Origin: an uncultured Acidimicrobiales bacterium
Lineage (GTDB): Bacteria; Actinomycetota; Acidimicrobiia; Acidimicrobiales; SZUA-35
DNA: 44,734 nucleotides
Reading direction: 5' to 3'
Assembly (NCBI GenBank): GCA_937958015.1
Contig: CALGOA010000027.1
Coordinates: 1 to 44,734 of the forward strand
Position numbers and translations under genes: made by a program. The notes under the pieces are model-generated. The model worked only from the letters and a program-made list of their open reading frames with translations. It was not told the DNA's origin and ran no database searches. Of the stretch, positions 17,427 through 25,760 are shown piece after piece (position 1 is the stretch's first letter; every line of letters begins with the position of its first letter).

Positions 17427-18004
17427 TGGTCGATGTCATCACCTTCCTCATTTCCGGAGCCATCGTGCTTGGCGGTGCCCTCGGCGTGATCGGATTCTCG
17501 AACCCGGTCCACGCCGCGCTCAGCCTCATCGCCTCGTTCTTTGGTGTCGCCGTGGTCTTCGTCATTCAGGAAGCCCACTTCCTGGCCCTTGTTCAGGTGG
17601 TCGTCTACGCCGGCGCCATCGTGGTGCTGTTCCTGTTCGTCATCATGTTGTTGGGCGTCGATACCGCCCAGGATCTCCGGGCCGAGCCGCTGGTTGGTCA
17701 GCGACCGCTCGGCCTGTTGTTTGGTGCCCTACTCCTCGCCCTCACCCTGGGAGGACTCTTCCTCTCCGGGCCGGGAGGAGACCAAGGTGCTGTTGCACTA
17801 TCGGGTCAGGAGTCGGTGGTTCGGCCCATCGACGATCGAAGCCAAATTGAACAGTTGGGAGAGGACCTGTTCAGCCGTAACATTCTGGCGTTCCAAGCCA
17901 CCGCCTTGCTTCTCACGATCGCCACCGTTGGTGCTGTCGTGTTGGTGAACAATAAGGGTGGCGAAGAGCTCGTAATCGACGAACCAGGACTGTCGGTCGA
18001 ATAG
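17426..18004 (+). CDS. nuoJ: NADH-quinone oxidoreductase subunit J
   Basis: A 192-residue, five-helix membrane subunit. The third-helix signature [22 protein letters not shown] is present; its pi-bulge region matters for proton coupling in characterised complex [11 protein letters not shown] in the first part is also typical. The loop between helices 4 and 5 (about residues 118-150) is hydrophilic. It starts on the TAATG shared with nuoI. Confidence 0.95.
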   Translation: MVDVITFLISGAIVLGGALGVIGFSNPVHAALSLIASFFGVAVVFVIQEAHFLALVQVVVYAGAIVVLFLFVIMLLGVDTAQDLRAEPLVGQRPLGLLFGALLLALTLGGLFLSGPGGDQGAVALSGQESVVRPIDDRSQIEQLGEDLFSRNILAFQATALLLTIATVGAVVLVNNKGGEELVIDEPGLSVE

Positions 18005-18038
18005 TGTTGGCCGTCGCACGCCGCAGGGGAGAGTAGAA

Positions 18039-18344
18039 GTGGAACTCACAGAGACCTGGTATTTGGTCCTGAGCGCCCTGCTGTTCTCGATTGGCGCCAC
18101 CGGACTGTTGATCCGTCGAAACCCGCTGGTCATGTTCATGTGCGTCGAGCTCATGCTGAACGCTGTGAATATCACGTTCGTTACGTTTTCGAACAGCCTT
18201 CAGGACCTTTCGGGCCAGACCGCCGTGTTCTTCGTGTTGGTCGTCGCAGCCGCCGAGGTTGTTGTGGGTCTCTCCATCGTTGTTGCGGTCATGCGCCGCA
18301 ACCCCCAGGCCGACGCCGATGACATCTCGGTCTTGAGGGGATAG
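18039..18344 (+). CDS. nuoK: NADH-quinone oxidoreductase subunit K
   Basis: A 101-residue, three-helix antiporter-like subunit. The conserved membrane glutamate lies in [17 protein letters not shown], and a second one in the third helix ([13 protein letters not shown]). The start is GTG at 18039, with the strong Shine-Dalgarno sequence GGGGAGAG ending six bases before it. The 34-bp gap after nuoJ is the largest inside the nuoF-nuoN run. Confidence 0.96.
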   Translation: MELTETWYLVLSALLFSIGATGLLIRRNPLVMFMCVELMLNAVNITFVTFSNSLQDLSGQTAVFFVLVVAAAEVVVGLSIVVAVMRRNPQADADDISVLRG

Positions 18345-18346
18345 CC

Positions 18347-20731
18347 ATGCTTGAACTCGCATGGCTGATTCCAGCCGCCCCGCTGATCGGTTTCGCCCTC
18401 ATCCTGTTGTTCGGCCGCGTCCTCGGCGAGCCACTCGCCGGTTGGCTCGGCTTCGGCGCCATGGGCGTCAGCTTTGCCGCCACCGTCGCCGTGTTCGCCG
18501 GCTTGGTTGCCGAGGAACACAGCGAACGGTTCTTCGTCCAGACACTGTTCGAATGGGTTCCGGCTGGCAACTTCACCGTCAATGCTGGCCTCCTGGTCGA
18601 CCCTCTGTCGATCACGATGTGTCTGTTCATCACCGGCGTCGGCGCGCTCATTCACCTGTATTCGATCGGGTACATGCACGGTGACCCCAACTTCTCCAAG
18701 TTTTTCCTGTACCTGAACCTTTTCGCCGCCGCCATGCTCGTGCTGGTGTTGGGCGACAACATGCTCATGACCTTCCTCGGCTGGGAGGGTGTTGGCGCCT
18801 GTTCGTACTTCCTGATCTCGTTCTGGTTCACCGATCCCGCTAATGCATCGGCCGGCAAGAAGGCATTCGTCACCAACCGCGTCGGTGACTTCGGCTTCAT
18901 GCTCGCCATGTTCCTGGTCTTCACCCAGGTTGGATCGATCCAATACGCCGAGATCATTTCGTGGGCGGTCGAACACTTCGGCGACACCGCGGTTGCCGGC
19001 ACCGCCACCGCGATCGTTCTGCTCCTACTGGTAGCCGCTGCCGGTAAATCGGCGCAGCTGCCCCTGTATGTCTGGCTTCCCGACGCCATGGCCGGTCCGA
19101 CGCCGGTGTCGGCGTTGATACACGCGGCCACCATGGTCACCTCAGGCGTGTATTTGTTGACCCGTATGAACCCGGTGCTGGCCTTGGCCGATGGCTGGGC
19201 CGTCGACGCCGTCGCCTGGGTCGGAGCGTTGACCGCATTGTTCGCAGCCACGGTGGCGGTGGCCCAGAACGACATCAAGAAGGTTCTGGCGTACTCCACG
19301 GTCTCGCAGTTGGGGTACCTGTTCCTGGCGGTTGGTGTTGGGGCCTACGTGCCGGCGATCTTCCACATGGTCACCCATGCGTTCTTCAAGGCGCTGTTGT
19401 TCCTCGGCTCCGGTTCGGTGATCCACGGTCTCCACGACGAGCAGGACATGCGCAAGATGGGCGGCCTGGCCCGGTTCATGCCGATCACCTCGATGACCTT
19501 CATCATCGGTTGGCTGGCCATCGCCGGTGTACCGCCGTTCGCAGGGTTCTGGAGCAAGGACGAGATCCTGCTCTACGCATGGAACGAAAACAAGATCCTC
19601 TGGGCCATCGGTCTGGTAACAGCCCTGCTCACAGCGTTCTACATGACTCGACAGGTGATTCTCACCTTCTTTGGCCGAACCCGGTTCTACGACCCCACCG
19701 AGCAGGAAATCGAAGCGGCGTTCAGTCAGCGCCTCGTGAATGCCGACGCGGTCACCACCCAGGCCGAAGCCGATCTGGAAGCGGCCCACGCCGCCGTGGA
19801 GAAAGCGGCTGGGGATATCGACAAGAAAACCTCGGCCGTCGAAGTCGCTGCGACCAAGCTGAACGAGGCGAAGGAAGCCCTCGCCGTGGTCAGCGCCGAA
19901 GACGAATCTCATGCGAAGTTGGCCAAGGCGCTGGAGAAGGCCGAAAAGGGCGTTCCCAAAGCCAGCGAGAACCTAGCGAAGGCTCAGGCAACGGTGACCG
20001 ATGCCAACGCCGGTGTCGACAGCGCCACCGAAGCCCTCGCTGCTGCCAAGTCGTCCTACCGCGCCCTGGCAGCCACGCGTTCGTCGCTGCCGATGCCCGA
20101 TACCCATGTCACGGCGCTCTCCGAGGCCCCTGAACTGGGCGATCTGAGCGACGACTTGCCAGACTCCTACAGAAAACGGCAGGAATACTCGCCTCACGAG
20201 TCCCCGTGGACGATGACCGTGCCCCTTGTCGCGCTCGCAGGAGCAGCGACGGTGGCTGGTGGCCTCAACCTGCCCTTTACCAAGGACCTGCACTTCCTGG
20301 AGCACTGGTTAGAGACCAGTCTGTTCGGGAACGAGGCAAAACTGGCGGTTGGGACCTCTACGAAGTGGGGATTGGCCATTGTCGCCATCGCCTGCGCCGC
20401 CGTGGCGATATATGGAGCCTTCGCGGTATATCTGCGCGGCAAAATGGACCCCAAAGTCATAGAAAAGGTGCCATTTGCCCGGGCGTGGTACGTGGACGAG
20501 ACCTATGCGAAGGTGGCCGGTGGTCCCGGTCACAAGGGCTTCGATCTGGCCGCCCTGTTCGATCGTTCCGTCATCGACGGTGCGGTGAACGGCATAGCTA
20601 CGGGCGCACGAGGTGTCGGCGGGGCGTTCCGGAGTCTCCAGACCGGATACGTGCGTAACTCGGCCCTAGGGATCGTGATCGGCTCGGCCGGCGTGGTTCT
20701 GTGGTTCCTCTCCCGGTTGTGGTGGTCATGA
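18347..20731 (+). CDS. nuoL: NADH-quinone oxidoreductase subunit L with large insertion
   Basis: A 794-residue distal proton-pumping subunit; NuoL is normally about 610-660 residues. The antiporter core is intact: E147 in GWEGVGACSY, K234 in AAGKSAQLPL, and K404 in FWSKDEILLY. Residues about 451-615 (bases 19697-20191) are extra: a highly charged Ala/Glu/Lys-rich stretch that reads as one or more long helices or a coiled coil. It falls in the loop after the helix ending LTFFGRTR and before HESPWTMTVPL. The last parts (two helices, a lateral-helix-like segment and a final helix) follow as usual. The frame is unbroken through the insertion. The stop overlaps the nuoM start. Confidence 0.95.
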   Translation: MLELAWLIPAAPLIGFALILLFGRVLGEPLAGWLGFGAMGVSFAATVAVFAGLVAEEHSERFFVQTLFEWVPAGNFTVNAGLLVDPLSITMCLFITGVGALIHLYSIGYMHGDPNFSKFFLYLNLFAAAMLVLVLGDNMLMTFLGWEGVGACSYFLISFWFTDPANASAGKKAFVTNRVGDFGFMLAMFLVFTQVGSIQYAEIISWAVEHFGDTAVAGTATAIVLLLLVAAAGKSAQLPLYVWLPDAMAGPTPVSALIHAATMVTSGVYLLTRMNPVLALADGWAVDAVAWVGALTALFAATVAVAQNDIKKVLAYSTVSQLGYLFLAVGVGAYVPAIFHMVTHAFFKALLFLGSGSVIHGLHDEQDMRKMGGLARFMPITSMTFIIGWLAIAGVPPFAGFWSKDEILLYAWNENKILWAIGLVTALLTAFYMTRQVILTFFGRTRFYDPTEQEIEAAFSQRLVNADAVTTQAEADLEAAHAAVEKAAGDIDKKTSAVEVAATKLNEAKEALAVVSAEDESHAKLAKALEKAEKGVPKASENLAKAQATVTDANAGVDSATEALAAAKSSYRALAATRSSLPMPDTHVTALSEAPELGDLSDDLPDSYRKRQEYSPHESPWTMTVPLVALAGAATVAGGLNLPFTKDLHFLEHWLETSLFGNEAKLAVGTSTKWGLAIVAIACAAVAIYGAFAVYLRGKMDPKVIEKVPFARAWYVDETYAKVAGGPGHKGFDLAALFDRSVIDGAVNGIATGARGVGGAFRSLQTGYVRNSALGIVIGSAGVVLWFLSRLWWS

Positions 20732-22356
20732 TGTTTGCAGCTGAAGCCGCCGAGGCTGTCTCGTTCCCTGTGCTGCCAGCACTGGTGCTCATTCCACTGA
20801 TCACCGCCGCCCTCATCGGTCTGTTGCCCGCAGCACGCGAGGAATACACCCGCATTGTGGCGTTGGCCGGTTCGGCGATCACCGGCGCGGTGTCGGTTTA
20901 CATGTTGAGCGAGTTCGCTTCGGCCGACGGTGGTTTCCAGTTCGTCGTCGAACGGGACTGGATCTCCGACCTCGGACTGTCGTTGTCATTCGGCGTCGAC
21001 GGAATCTCGTTGTTCCTCGTGGTGATGACCGGCATTCTCTTCCCGTTGGGGCTGTTGGCTACCACCGCCGATCACGATGCCAAGGCGTATCACATCTGGG
21101 TCATGATCCTGATGGCTGGGTCCATGGGCGTCTTCATGGCGCTCGACCTGCTGTTGTTCTTCATGTTCTTCGAGATCGTGCTGGTCCCGATGTACTTCCT
21201 GATCGGTGGCTGGGGCCACGGGAATCGGGTGTACGCCGCGCTCAAGTTCTTCCTCTACACCATGGCCGGATCGGCGCTGATGATGATCGGCATCATCGGG
21301 CTGGTCTTCTTGACGGCCCAACACACCGGCGACGTCACCTTCGACATGCGGGCATTGTCGGTAGCCACCAGCAACCTCACCACCGCCGAGGGGTACCTGA
21401 TTCTCGGAACCTTCGCTTTGGCATTCGCCGTGAAGGTCCCGCTGTTCCCGTTGCACACCTGGCTGCCGGATGCCCACACCGAAGCGCCCACCATCGGCTC
21501 GGTCATCCTGGCCGGCGTGATGCTGAAGCTGGGAACCTACGGGTTCATCCGCTTTGGCCTCTACCTGCTCCCCGAGGCGTCTCACGATCTGGCGCCGATC
21601 TTCCTCACCCTGGGCGTGATCGGCATCATCTACGGGGCGATCGTCGCAACCGTGCAGAAGGACCTGAAGCGTCTGATCGCGTACTCGTCGATCGCCCACC
21701 TCGGGTTCATCATCCTCGGCATCTTCGCCCTGAATTCACAGGGTATTCAGGGCGCTGTGCTCCAGATGGTCAACCACGGCATCAGTACCGGAGCGTTGTT
21801 CATCCTCGTCGGTTGGATCTACGAACGGCGTCACACCCGTGAGATCGCAGCCCTCAGCGGTCTGCAGAAGGCGGCGCCGCTGTTCGCTGGCGTCTTCACC
21901 CTGGTGATGTTGTCCAGCGTTGGTCTGCCCGGGCTGAACGGTTTCGCCGGTGAGTTCCTCATTCTGCTGGGAGCGTTCAGCGGAGCCCGATGGTGGGCGG
22001 TTGTCGCCACCGTCGGCGTCATCCTTGCTGCGCTCTACCTGCTCTGGGCCTACCAGCGGGTCTTCCACGGAAGCGCTGATGGCGAGAACGCCACGATGCG
22101 CGATCTCGGGTTCTCCGAATTCGCCAGCATCCTCCCCCTTCTTGCGCTGATCGTTGGTATGGGTGTGTATCCCAAACCCGTCCTTGACCGCATCGAACCT
22201 GCCGTCGATGAACTGATCGTTCACATCACCGACCGGGTCGATGGATTCGAAGAACCAGAACCCGACGCTCCGGCCGAACACGACCAGCGCGACCTGCTGA
22301 TCGAAGCGCTACATGAGGCCGAGGAGCGGCTCGAAGCAAAGGCCGAGGGAGAATGA
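20728..22356 (+). CDS. nuoM: NADH-quinone oxidoreductase subunit M
   Basis: A 542-residue antiporter-like subunit. Signatures are FFEIVLVPMYFLIGGWG (conserved Glu), FALAFAVKVPLFPLHTWLPDAHTEAP (conserved Lys), SVILAGVMLKLGTYGF, and LPGLNGFAGEFLIL. I chose the ATG at 20728, which overlaps the nuoL TGA by ATGA; a GTG 27 bp upstream would lie well inside nuoL. The C-terminal 40 residues form an acidic hydrophilic tail. It is coupled to nuoN by ATGA. Confidence 0.96.
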   Translation: MMFAAEAAEAVSFPVLPALVLIPLITAALIGLLPAAREEYTRIVALAGSAITGAVSVYMLSEFASADGGFQFVVERDWISDLGLSLSFGVDGISLFLVVMTGILFPLGLLATTADHDAKAYHIWVMILMAGSMGVFMALDLLLFFMFFEIVLVPMYFLIGGWGHGNRVYAALKFFLYTMAGSALMMIGIIGLVFLTAQHTGDVTFDMRALSVATSNLTTAEGYLILGTFALAFAVKVPLFPLHTWLPDAHTEAPTIGSVILAGVMLKLGTYGFIRFGLYLLPEASHDLAPIFLTLGVIGIIYGAIVATVQKDLKRLIAYSSIAHLGFIILGIFALNSQGIQGAVLQMVNHGISTGALFILVGWIYERRHTREIAALSGLQKAAPLFAGVFTLVMLSSVGLPGLNGFAGEFLILLGAFSGARWWAVVATVGVILAALYLLWAYQRVFHGSADGENATMRDLGFSEFASILPLLALIVGMGVYPKPVLDRIEPAVDELIVHITDRVDGFEEPEPDAPAEHDQRDLLIEALHEAEERLEAKAEGE

Positions 22357-23942
22357 TGCTGGCCCAAGCCGTCGAGACGGTTCAGACGCCCGAGGTTCCT
22401 TGGTCGCTGCTGTGGCCGTTCCTGTTCATGGCGATCGGCGCTGTGATTCTGGTGACGCTTACCTCGCTCGCGCCCATCCTGCGCGAACGTAGCTTCCCGG
22501 CGTTCTACACCGCGGCGATGGCCGTCGGTTCAGCGGTGTCGCTCTACTGGATCTGGAACCGGGTCGAAGAGGCTGGCGGCGCCATCATGGTGCTCGACGG
22601 CGCTATGAGCATCGATTACTTCACGCTTTTCATCGCCGCCATCATCTCGGTGTCGGTGTTCTTCTCTGCTCTGTTCCTGGATGACTACCTGCGCCGGGAA
22701 GGGCTCGATGGACCCGAGTGGTACGTGCTGGTGCTGCTGTCGGCCTCGGGTGGTCTGATGATGGCAGCGGCCGAGGACCTGATCGTCACGTTCCTTGGCC
22801 TCGAGATCCTCTCGATCGCGGTGTACGTGCTCGCCGCCCTTCACTTGCGCCGAACCGAGAGCCAAGAGGCGGGGTTCAAGTACTTCGTGTTGGGTGCTCT
22901 GTCGTCAGCATTCTTCCTCTACGGCATCGCCATGATCTACGGCGCCACCGGTTCCACCCGCCTCGGCGAGATCGCATCGGCGCTGAACCAGACCAACAGT
23001 CGAGGCCTGGTTCCGGTCGAGGATTCCTCGATGCTGCTCGCCGGTATGGCTCTCCTGCTCGTCGGGTTCGGGTTCAAGATTTCGGCTGCCCCCTTCCACC
23101 TGTGGACGCCCGATGTCTACGAAGGTGCCCCAACCCCAATCGTCGGTTTCATGGCCTCGGCGGTCAAAGTGGCCGGGTTCGCTGGATTCGCCCGAGTCTT
23201 CCTGTCGTCCTTCGTGACCGTCGGAGCCGACTGGCGTCCGGTCGTGGGAGCGATGGCGATCCTGTCGATCATCATCGGTTCGTTCCTCGCCATCAAACAG
23301 ACCAACGTCAAACGGATGTTGGCCTACTCGTCGATCAGCCACGCCGGCTTCATCCTGATCGGTCTCTACGCAGCCGGATCTACCGACCCCGGGGTTGCCA
23401 CGCTCGGCTCCCGCTCGGTGTTGTTCTACCTCTTCGCTTACGCCGTGATGGTGTGCGGAAGTTTCGGTGTCGCCACGCTGGTCGGTCAACGAGGTGATGG
23501 CGCCCACAGCCTCACCGACTACGTCGGGTTGTCCAGCCGCCGGCCGATTCTCGCCGGCCTGCTGGTGGTGTTGCTGTTCGCTCAGGCGGGCATTCCGTTC
23601 ACCAGCGGCTTCTGGGCCAAGTTCGGTGTGATCGAAGCTGCGGTTCGGGATGAGCGGTACGAGCTGGCTGCTGCTGCGATGATCGCGGCGGTCGTTGGTG
23701 CCTACCTGTATTTGAAGGTCATCGTGAGCATGTTCCTCACCGATGCCGCTGAAGAGGCCGAGGTCGATGCCGACGCTTCCGACGATGTGGCCGTTGCGGT
23801 TGGTGCCGATGGGTCGATCGCACTTGCACCTGCAGCGACGGTGGCGATCATTGGAGCGGTTGTGGCCACCGTGTTGTGGGGCGTGCTGCCCGACATCGGC
23901 GGCGATCTGCTCCGTCAGGCCGCCACCACTTTCATCCGTTAA
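22353..23942 (+). CDS. nuoN: NADH-quinone oxidoreductase subunit N
   Basis: A 529-residue antiporter-like subunit, last gene of the first complex I set. It has FLGLEILSIAVYVLAALHLRR (conserved Glu), FKISAAPFHLWTPDVYEGAP (conserved Lys), NVKRMLAYSSISHAGFILIG and FTSGFWAKFGV. A 25-residue Asp/Glu/Ala-rich cytosolic loop (EEAEVDADASDD) precedes the last helix. The gene ends 22 bp before the first hairpin of the repeat cluster at 23964. Confidence 0.96.
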   Translation: MMLAQAVETVQTPEVPWSLLWPFLFMAIGAVILVTLTSLAPILRERSFPAFYTAAMAVGSAVSLYWIWNRVEEAGGAIMVLDGAMSIDYFTLFIAAIISVSVFFSALFLDDYLRREGLDGPEWYVLVLLSASGGLMMAAAEDLIVTFLGLEILSIAVYVLAALHLRRTESQEAGFKYFVLGALSSAFFLYGIAMIYGATGSTRLGEIASALNQTNSRGLVPVEDSSMLLAGMALLLVGFGFKISAAPFHLWTPDVYEGAPTPIVGFMASAVKVAGFAGFARVFLSSFVTVGADWRPVVGAMAILSIIIGSFLAIKQTNVKRMLAYSSISHAGFILIGLYAAGSTDPGVATLGSRSVLFYLFAYAVMVCGSFGVATLVGQRGDGAHSLTDYVGLSSRRPILAGLLVVLLFAQAGIPFTSGFWAKFGVIEAAVRDERYELAAAAMIAAVVGAYLYLKVIVSMFLTDAAEEAEVDADASDDVAVAVGADGSIALAPAATVAIIGAVVATVLWGVLPDIGGDLLRQAATTFIR

Positions 23943-24301
23943 CCCCCTCGCCTTCTGCAAATTCCTGATGGGGACTACATCTAGCGGTGTTTGCAGGGGG
24001 TAGAACGACCTCGATGTCGTCACCATCAGGCAGAAGCAGGCTCGCTGCGGCTGAGTTCGACGAGGTCTGGCCTTGGTCTGCCTCTGGGTAGCTGGAGTCG
24101 CTTGTGACTGCTGATTGCGGCGGTCTTCGAACTCGTTCGACGCAATTCGCGACAGGTTGGGACGCAGTCCGAGGGGGCAGTGGTACGCGCTCGAGCCTCG
24201 CCCAACTGCGTTCACCCGTCCGATGGCCCCTGCGTTCTTCCTGATGCCAGCTACATCGCGTGCCTTCTACCCCGCGATAACTCCGTCAGATGTGGTGCCC
24301 A
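23943..24301. other. 359-bp non-coding gap between nuoN and amidase
   Basis: This gap lies between convergent genes. It contains two long hairpin repeats in inverted orientation at 23964-24030 and 24238-24308. Between them about 200 bp show no convincing protein, RNA gene or promoter. A short open frame on the plus strand across the second hairpin is explained by the repeat itself. Confidence 0.7.
23964..24030 (-). repeat. Hairpin repeat B1 (inverted copy of B2)
   Basis: An 18-bp stem with two mismatches (CCTGATGGGGACTACATC against GATGTCGTCACCATCAGG) encloses a 31-nt loop. Read on the minus strand, the loop contains TTCTACCCC at the same place as in B2 (24238-24308), and loop length is identical. 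The left arm continues outward as TGCAAATT, shared with the unit at 9202. Confidence 0.75.
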
Positions 24302-24308
24302 TCAGGAA
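24238..24308 (+). repeat. Hairpin repeat B2, overlaps amidase stop codon
   Basis: A 20-bp imperfect stem (TTCCTGATGCCAGCTACATC against GATGTGGTGCCCATCAGGAA) with a 31-nt loop containing TTCTACCCC. The right arm covers the amidase stop codon (24302-24304), so the structure sits exactly at the gene's end. It may act as a terminator or mRNA 3'-end stabiliser for the amidase (inference). There is no clear T-run on the minus strand after it. Confidence 0.75.
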
Positions 24309-25687
24309 TTTGGAGAGTGGGCGGTCTCGAGGGTCTTGGCCGCTCGGAGGAGGGAGAGGTCGCCGCGGGGTGGACCGATCAACTGAGCGCCGACCGGCAT
24401 CCCTGCCGTCGAGAACCCCGCAGGCAGTGACAGCGCCGGCAGTCCCATCTGAGTGATCCGGGACACCACTCGCATCCAGCTGATGTAACGCTGCATAGGC
24501 CGGCCGTTGATCTCGGTCACGTACTCGGACTCCACCGGGAATGGATTTACCTGGGTTACTGGCGCGATCAACAGGTCGAAGTCCTCGAAGAACCGGTTGG
24601 CCCGATCCCACAGGGTCTTGGTGGTCCACGTGGCATGCGCAACGTCGTCGGCTGTCAGCGCTTTGCCTCGCCGAATCTCGTCCTGGATTGTCTCCTTCAT
24701 CTCGGCATGGCGGTCGATCATCTTGCCGATTGGGCTGTTCACCAGATGGAAGGCCCGAAGGGTGTCGAACGCTACGTCGGCGCCGTCGAAGTCGGGTTCG
24801 GCCTCGACAACTCGCCAACCCAGTGACTCACACGTATCGACCAACCGGCTCAGCACGGTGATGATTTCGGGCTCGATTTCGAGACCGCCGAGCGTTGGGC
24901 TCCACGCCACCCGGAGCGGTCGATCGATTGGAGTGACAACGGTGGGAACGTCGAGGCCGCGGTTGATCGGGTCGCGGTGGTCGGGAACCGCCATCACCGA
25001 CAGAAGCAACGCCATGTCGTCGACGGTGCGGCCCATCGCCCCACTGATGCCGTTGTAGGTATACGGGTCGCCAGCTCCGGGGTGGGGGATGACACCCATC
25101 GAGGTGCGGAATCCAACCACGTTGTTCCAAGCCGCAGGATTTCGTAGCGATCCGGCGTGGTCGCTGCCGTCGGCGATCGCCACCATGTTGGTTGCAAGCG
25201 CCACCGCAGCACCGCCCGAGGATCCACCGGCTGATTTGGAGGTGTCGTAGGGGTTTCGGGTGATGCCGTAGACCGGGTTGAATGTATGCGAACCCATGCC
25301 GAGTTCGGGCGTATTGGTCTTGCCAACGGCAACCGCGCCGGCCCTGGTCATTCGTTCGACCAGAAACCCGTCGGCCGCGGGGCGATGGTCGGCGAACACC
25401 GGCGACCCGTACGTGGTGGGGAAGTCCTTGGTGTCGGTCAGGTCCTTGTGGGCCGTGACCAGACCGGCCAGTGGGCCCGGATCGTCGCCAGCTGCGAGCG
25501 TGGCGTCAACCGCTCGGGCTCGACTGCGGCCGATCTCGGGATCAAACGCCACGACGGCATTCAACTCTGGGTTGCGAGCCCCGATCCGAGCGATGTGACT
25601 GTCGAGCAACTCGACCGCCGACGCCGTTCCCGACTTCAACAGGTGAACCTGTTCGTGAGCGGAAAGGTCGCATGGTTCGGTCATCAT
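24302..25687 (-). CDS. Amidase-signature family hydrolase
   Basis: A 461-residue amidase of the GatA/FAAH-like superfamily. The Ser-cisSer-Lys triad is visible: K81 in TAHKDLTD, the cis-Ser in KSAGGSSGGAAVA (about 156), and nucleophile S180 in GSDHAGSLRNPA. The last motif has Ala where Gly is most common (DxGGS). No gatC or gatB is adjacent, so a transamidosome role is unlikely and a free amidase is favoured. I chose one of the two tandem ATGs at 25687/25684; a start at 25717 is possible. TACGGT lies five bases upstream with no Shine-Dalgarno sequence, consistent with a leaderless message. It is divergent from the molybdopterin gene at 25761. Confidence 0.92.
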   Translation of the reverse strand: MMTEPCDLSAHEQVHLLKSGTASAVELLDSHIARIGARNPELNAVVAFDPEIGRSRARAVDATLAAGDDPGPLAGLVTAHKDLTDTKDFPTTYGSPVFADHRPAADGFLVERMTRAGAVAVGKTNTPELGMGSHTFNPVYGITRNPYDTSKSAGGSSGGAAVALATNMVAIADGSDHAGSLRNPAAWNNVVGFRTSMGVIPHPGAGDPYTYNGISGAMGRTVDDMALLLSVMAVPDHRDPINRGLDVPTVVTPIDRPLRVAWSPTLGGLEIEPEIITVLSRLVDTCESLGWRVVEAEPDFDGADVAFDTLRAFHLVNSPIGKMIDRHAEMKETIQDEIRRGKALTADDVAHATWTTKTLWDRANRFFEDFDLLIAPVTQVNPFPVESEYVTEINGRPMQRYISWMRVVSRITQMGLPALSLPAGFSTAGMPVGAQLIGPPRGDLSLLRAAKTLETAHSPNS

Positions 25688-25748
25688 CGACAACCGTACG
25701 CGGTCGTTCGACTTCACCCAGATTTAGGGTGGGTGCAGGTGAGCCCTC

Positions 25749-25754
25749 TACCCT
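25749..25754 (+). promoter_or_regulatory. Candidate -10 box, leaderless start
   Basis: TACCCT ends six bases before the ATG at 25761, and no ribosome-binding sequence intervenes. The same hexamer sits seven bases before the branching-enzyme start at 33606. Confidence 0.4.
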
Positions 25755-25760
25755 CGTCGA

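Noticed and set aside
19697..20191. Frameshift or separate gene in the NuoL insertion
   Set aside because: The frame is continuous and the helices after the insertion match normal NuoL, so it is an insertion within one protein.
23964..24308. Integron attC sites
   Set aside because: The stems lack the GTTRRRY core and extrahelical base pattern, no cassette-like gene lies between them and no integrase is present.
24115..24456. Small open frame across the second B hairpin, similar to a frame across the first hairpin on the other strand
   Set aside because: The peptide likeness (FYPxxTPxDVVPIRNL) follows directly from the repeated DNA, and the frame runs into the amidase on the other strand; no start signal was seen.
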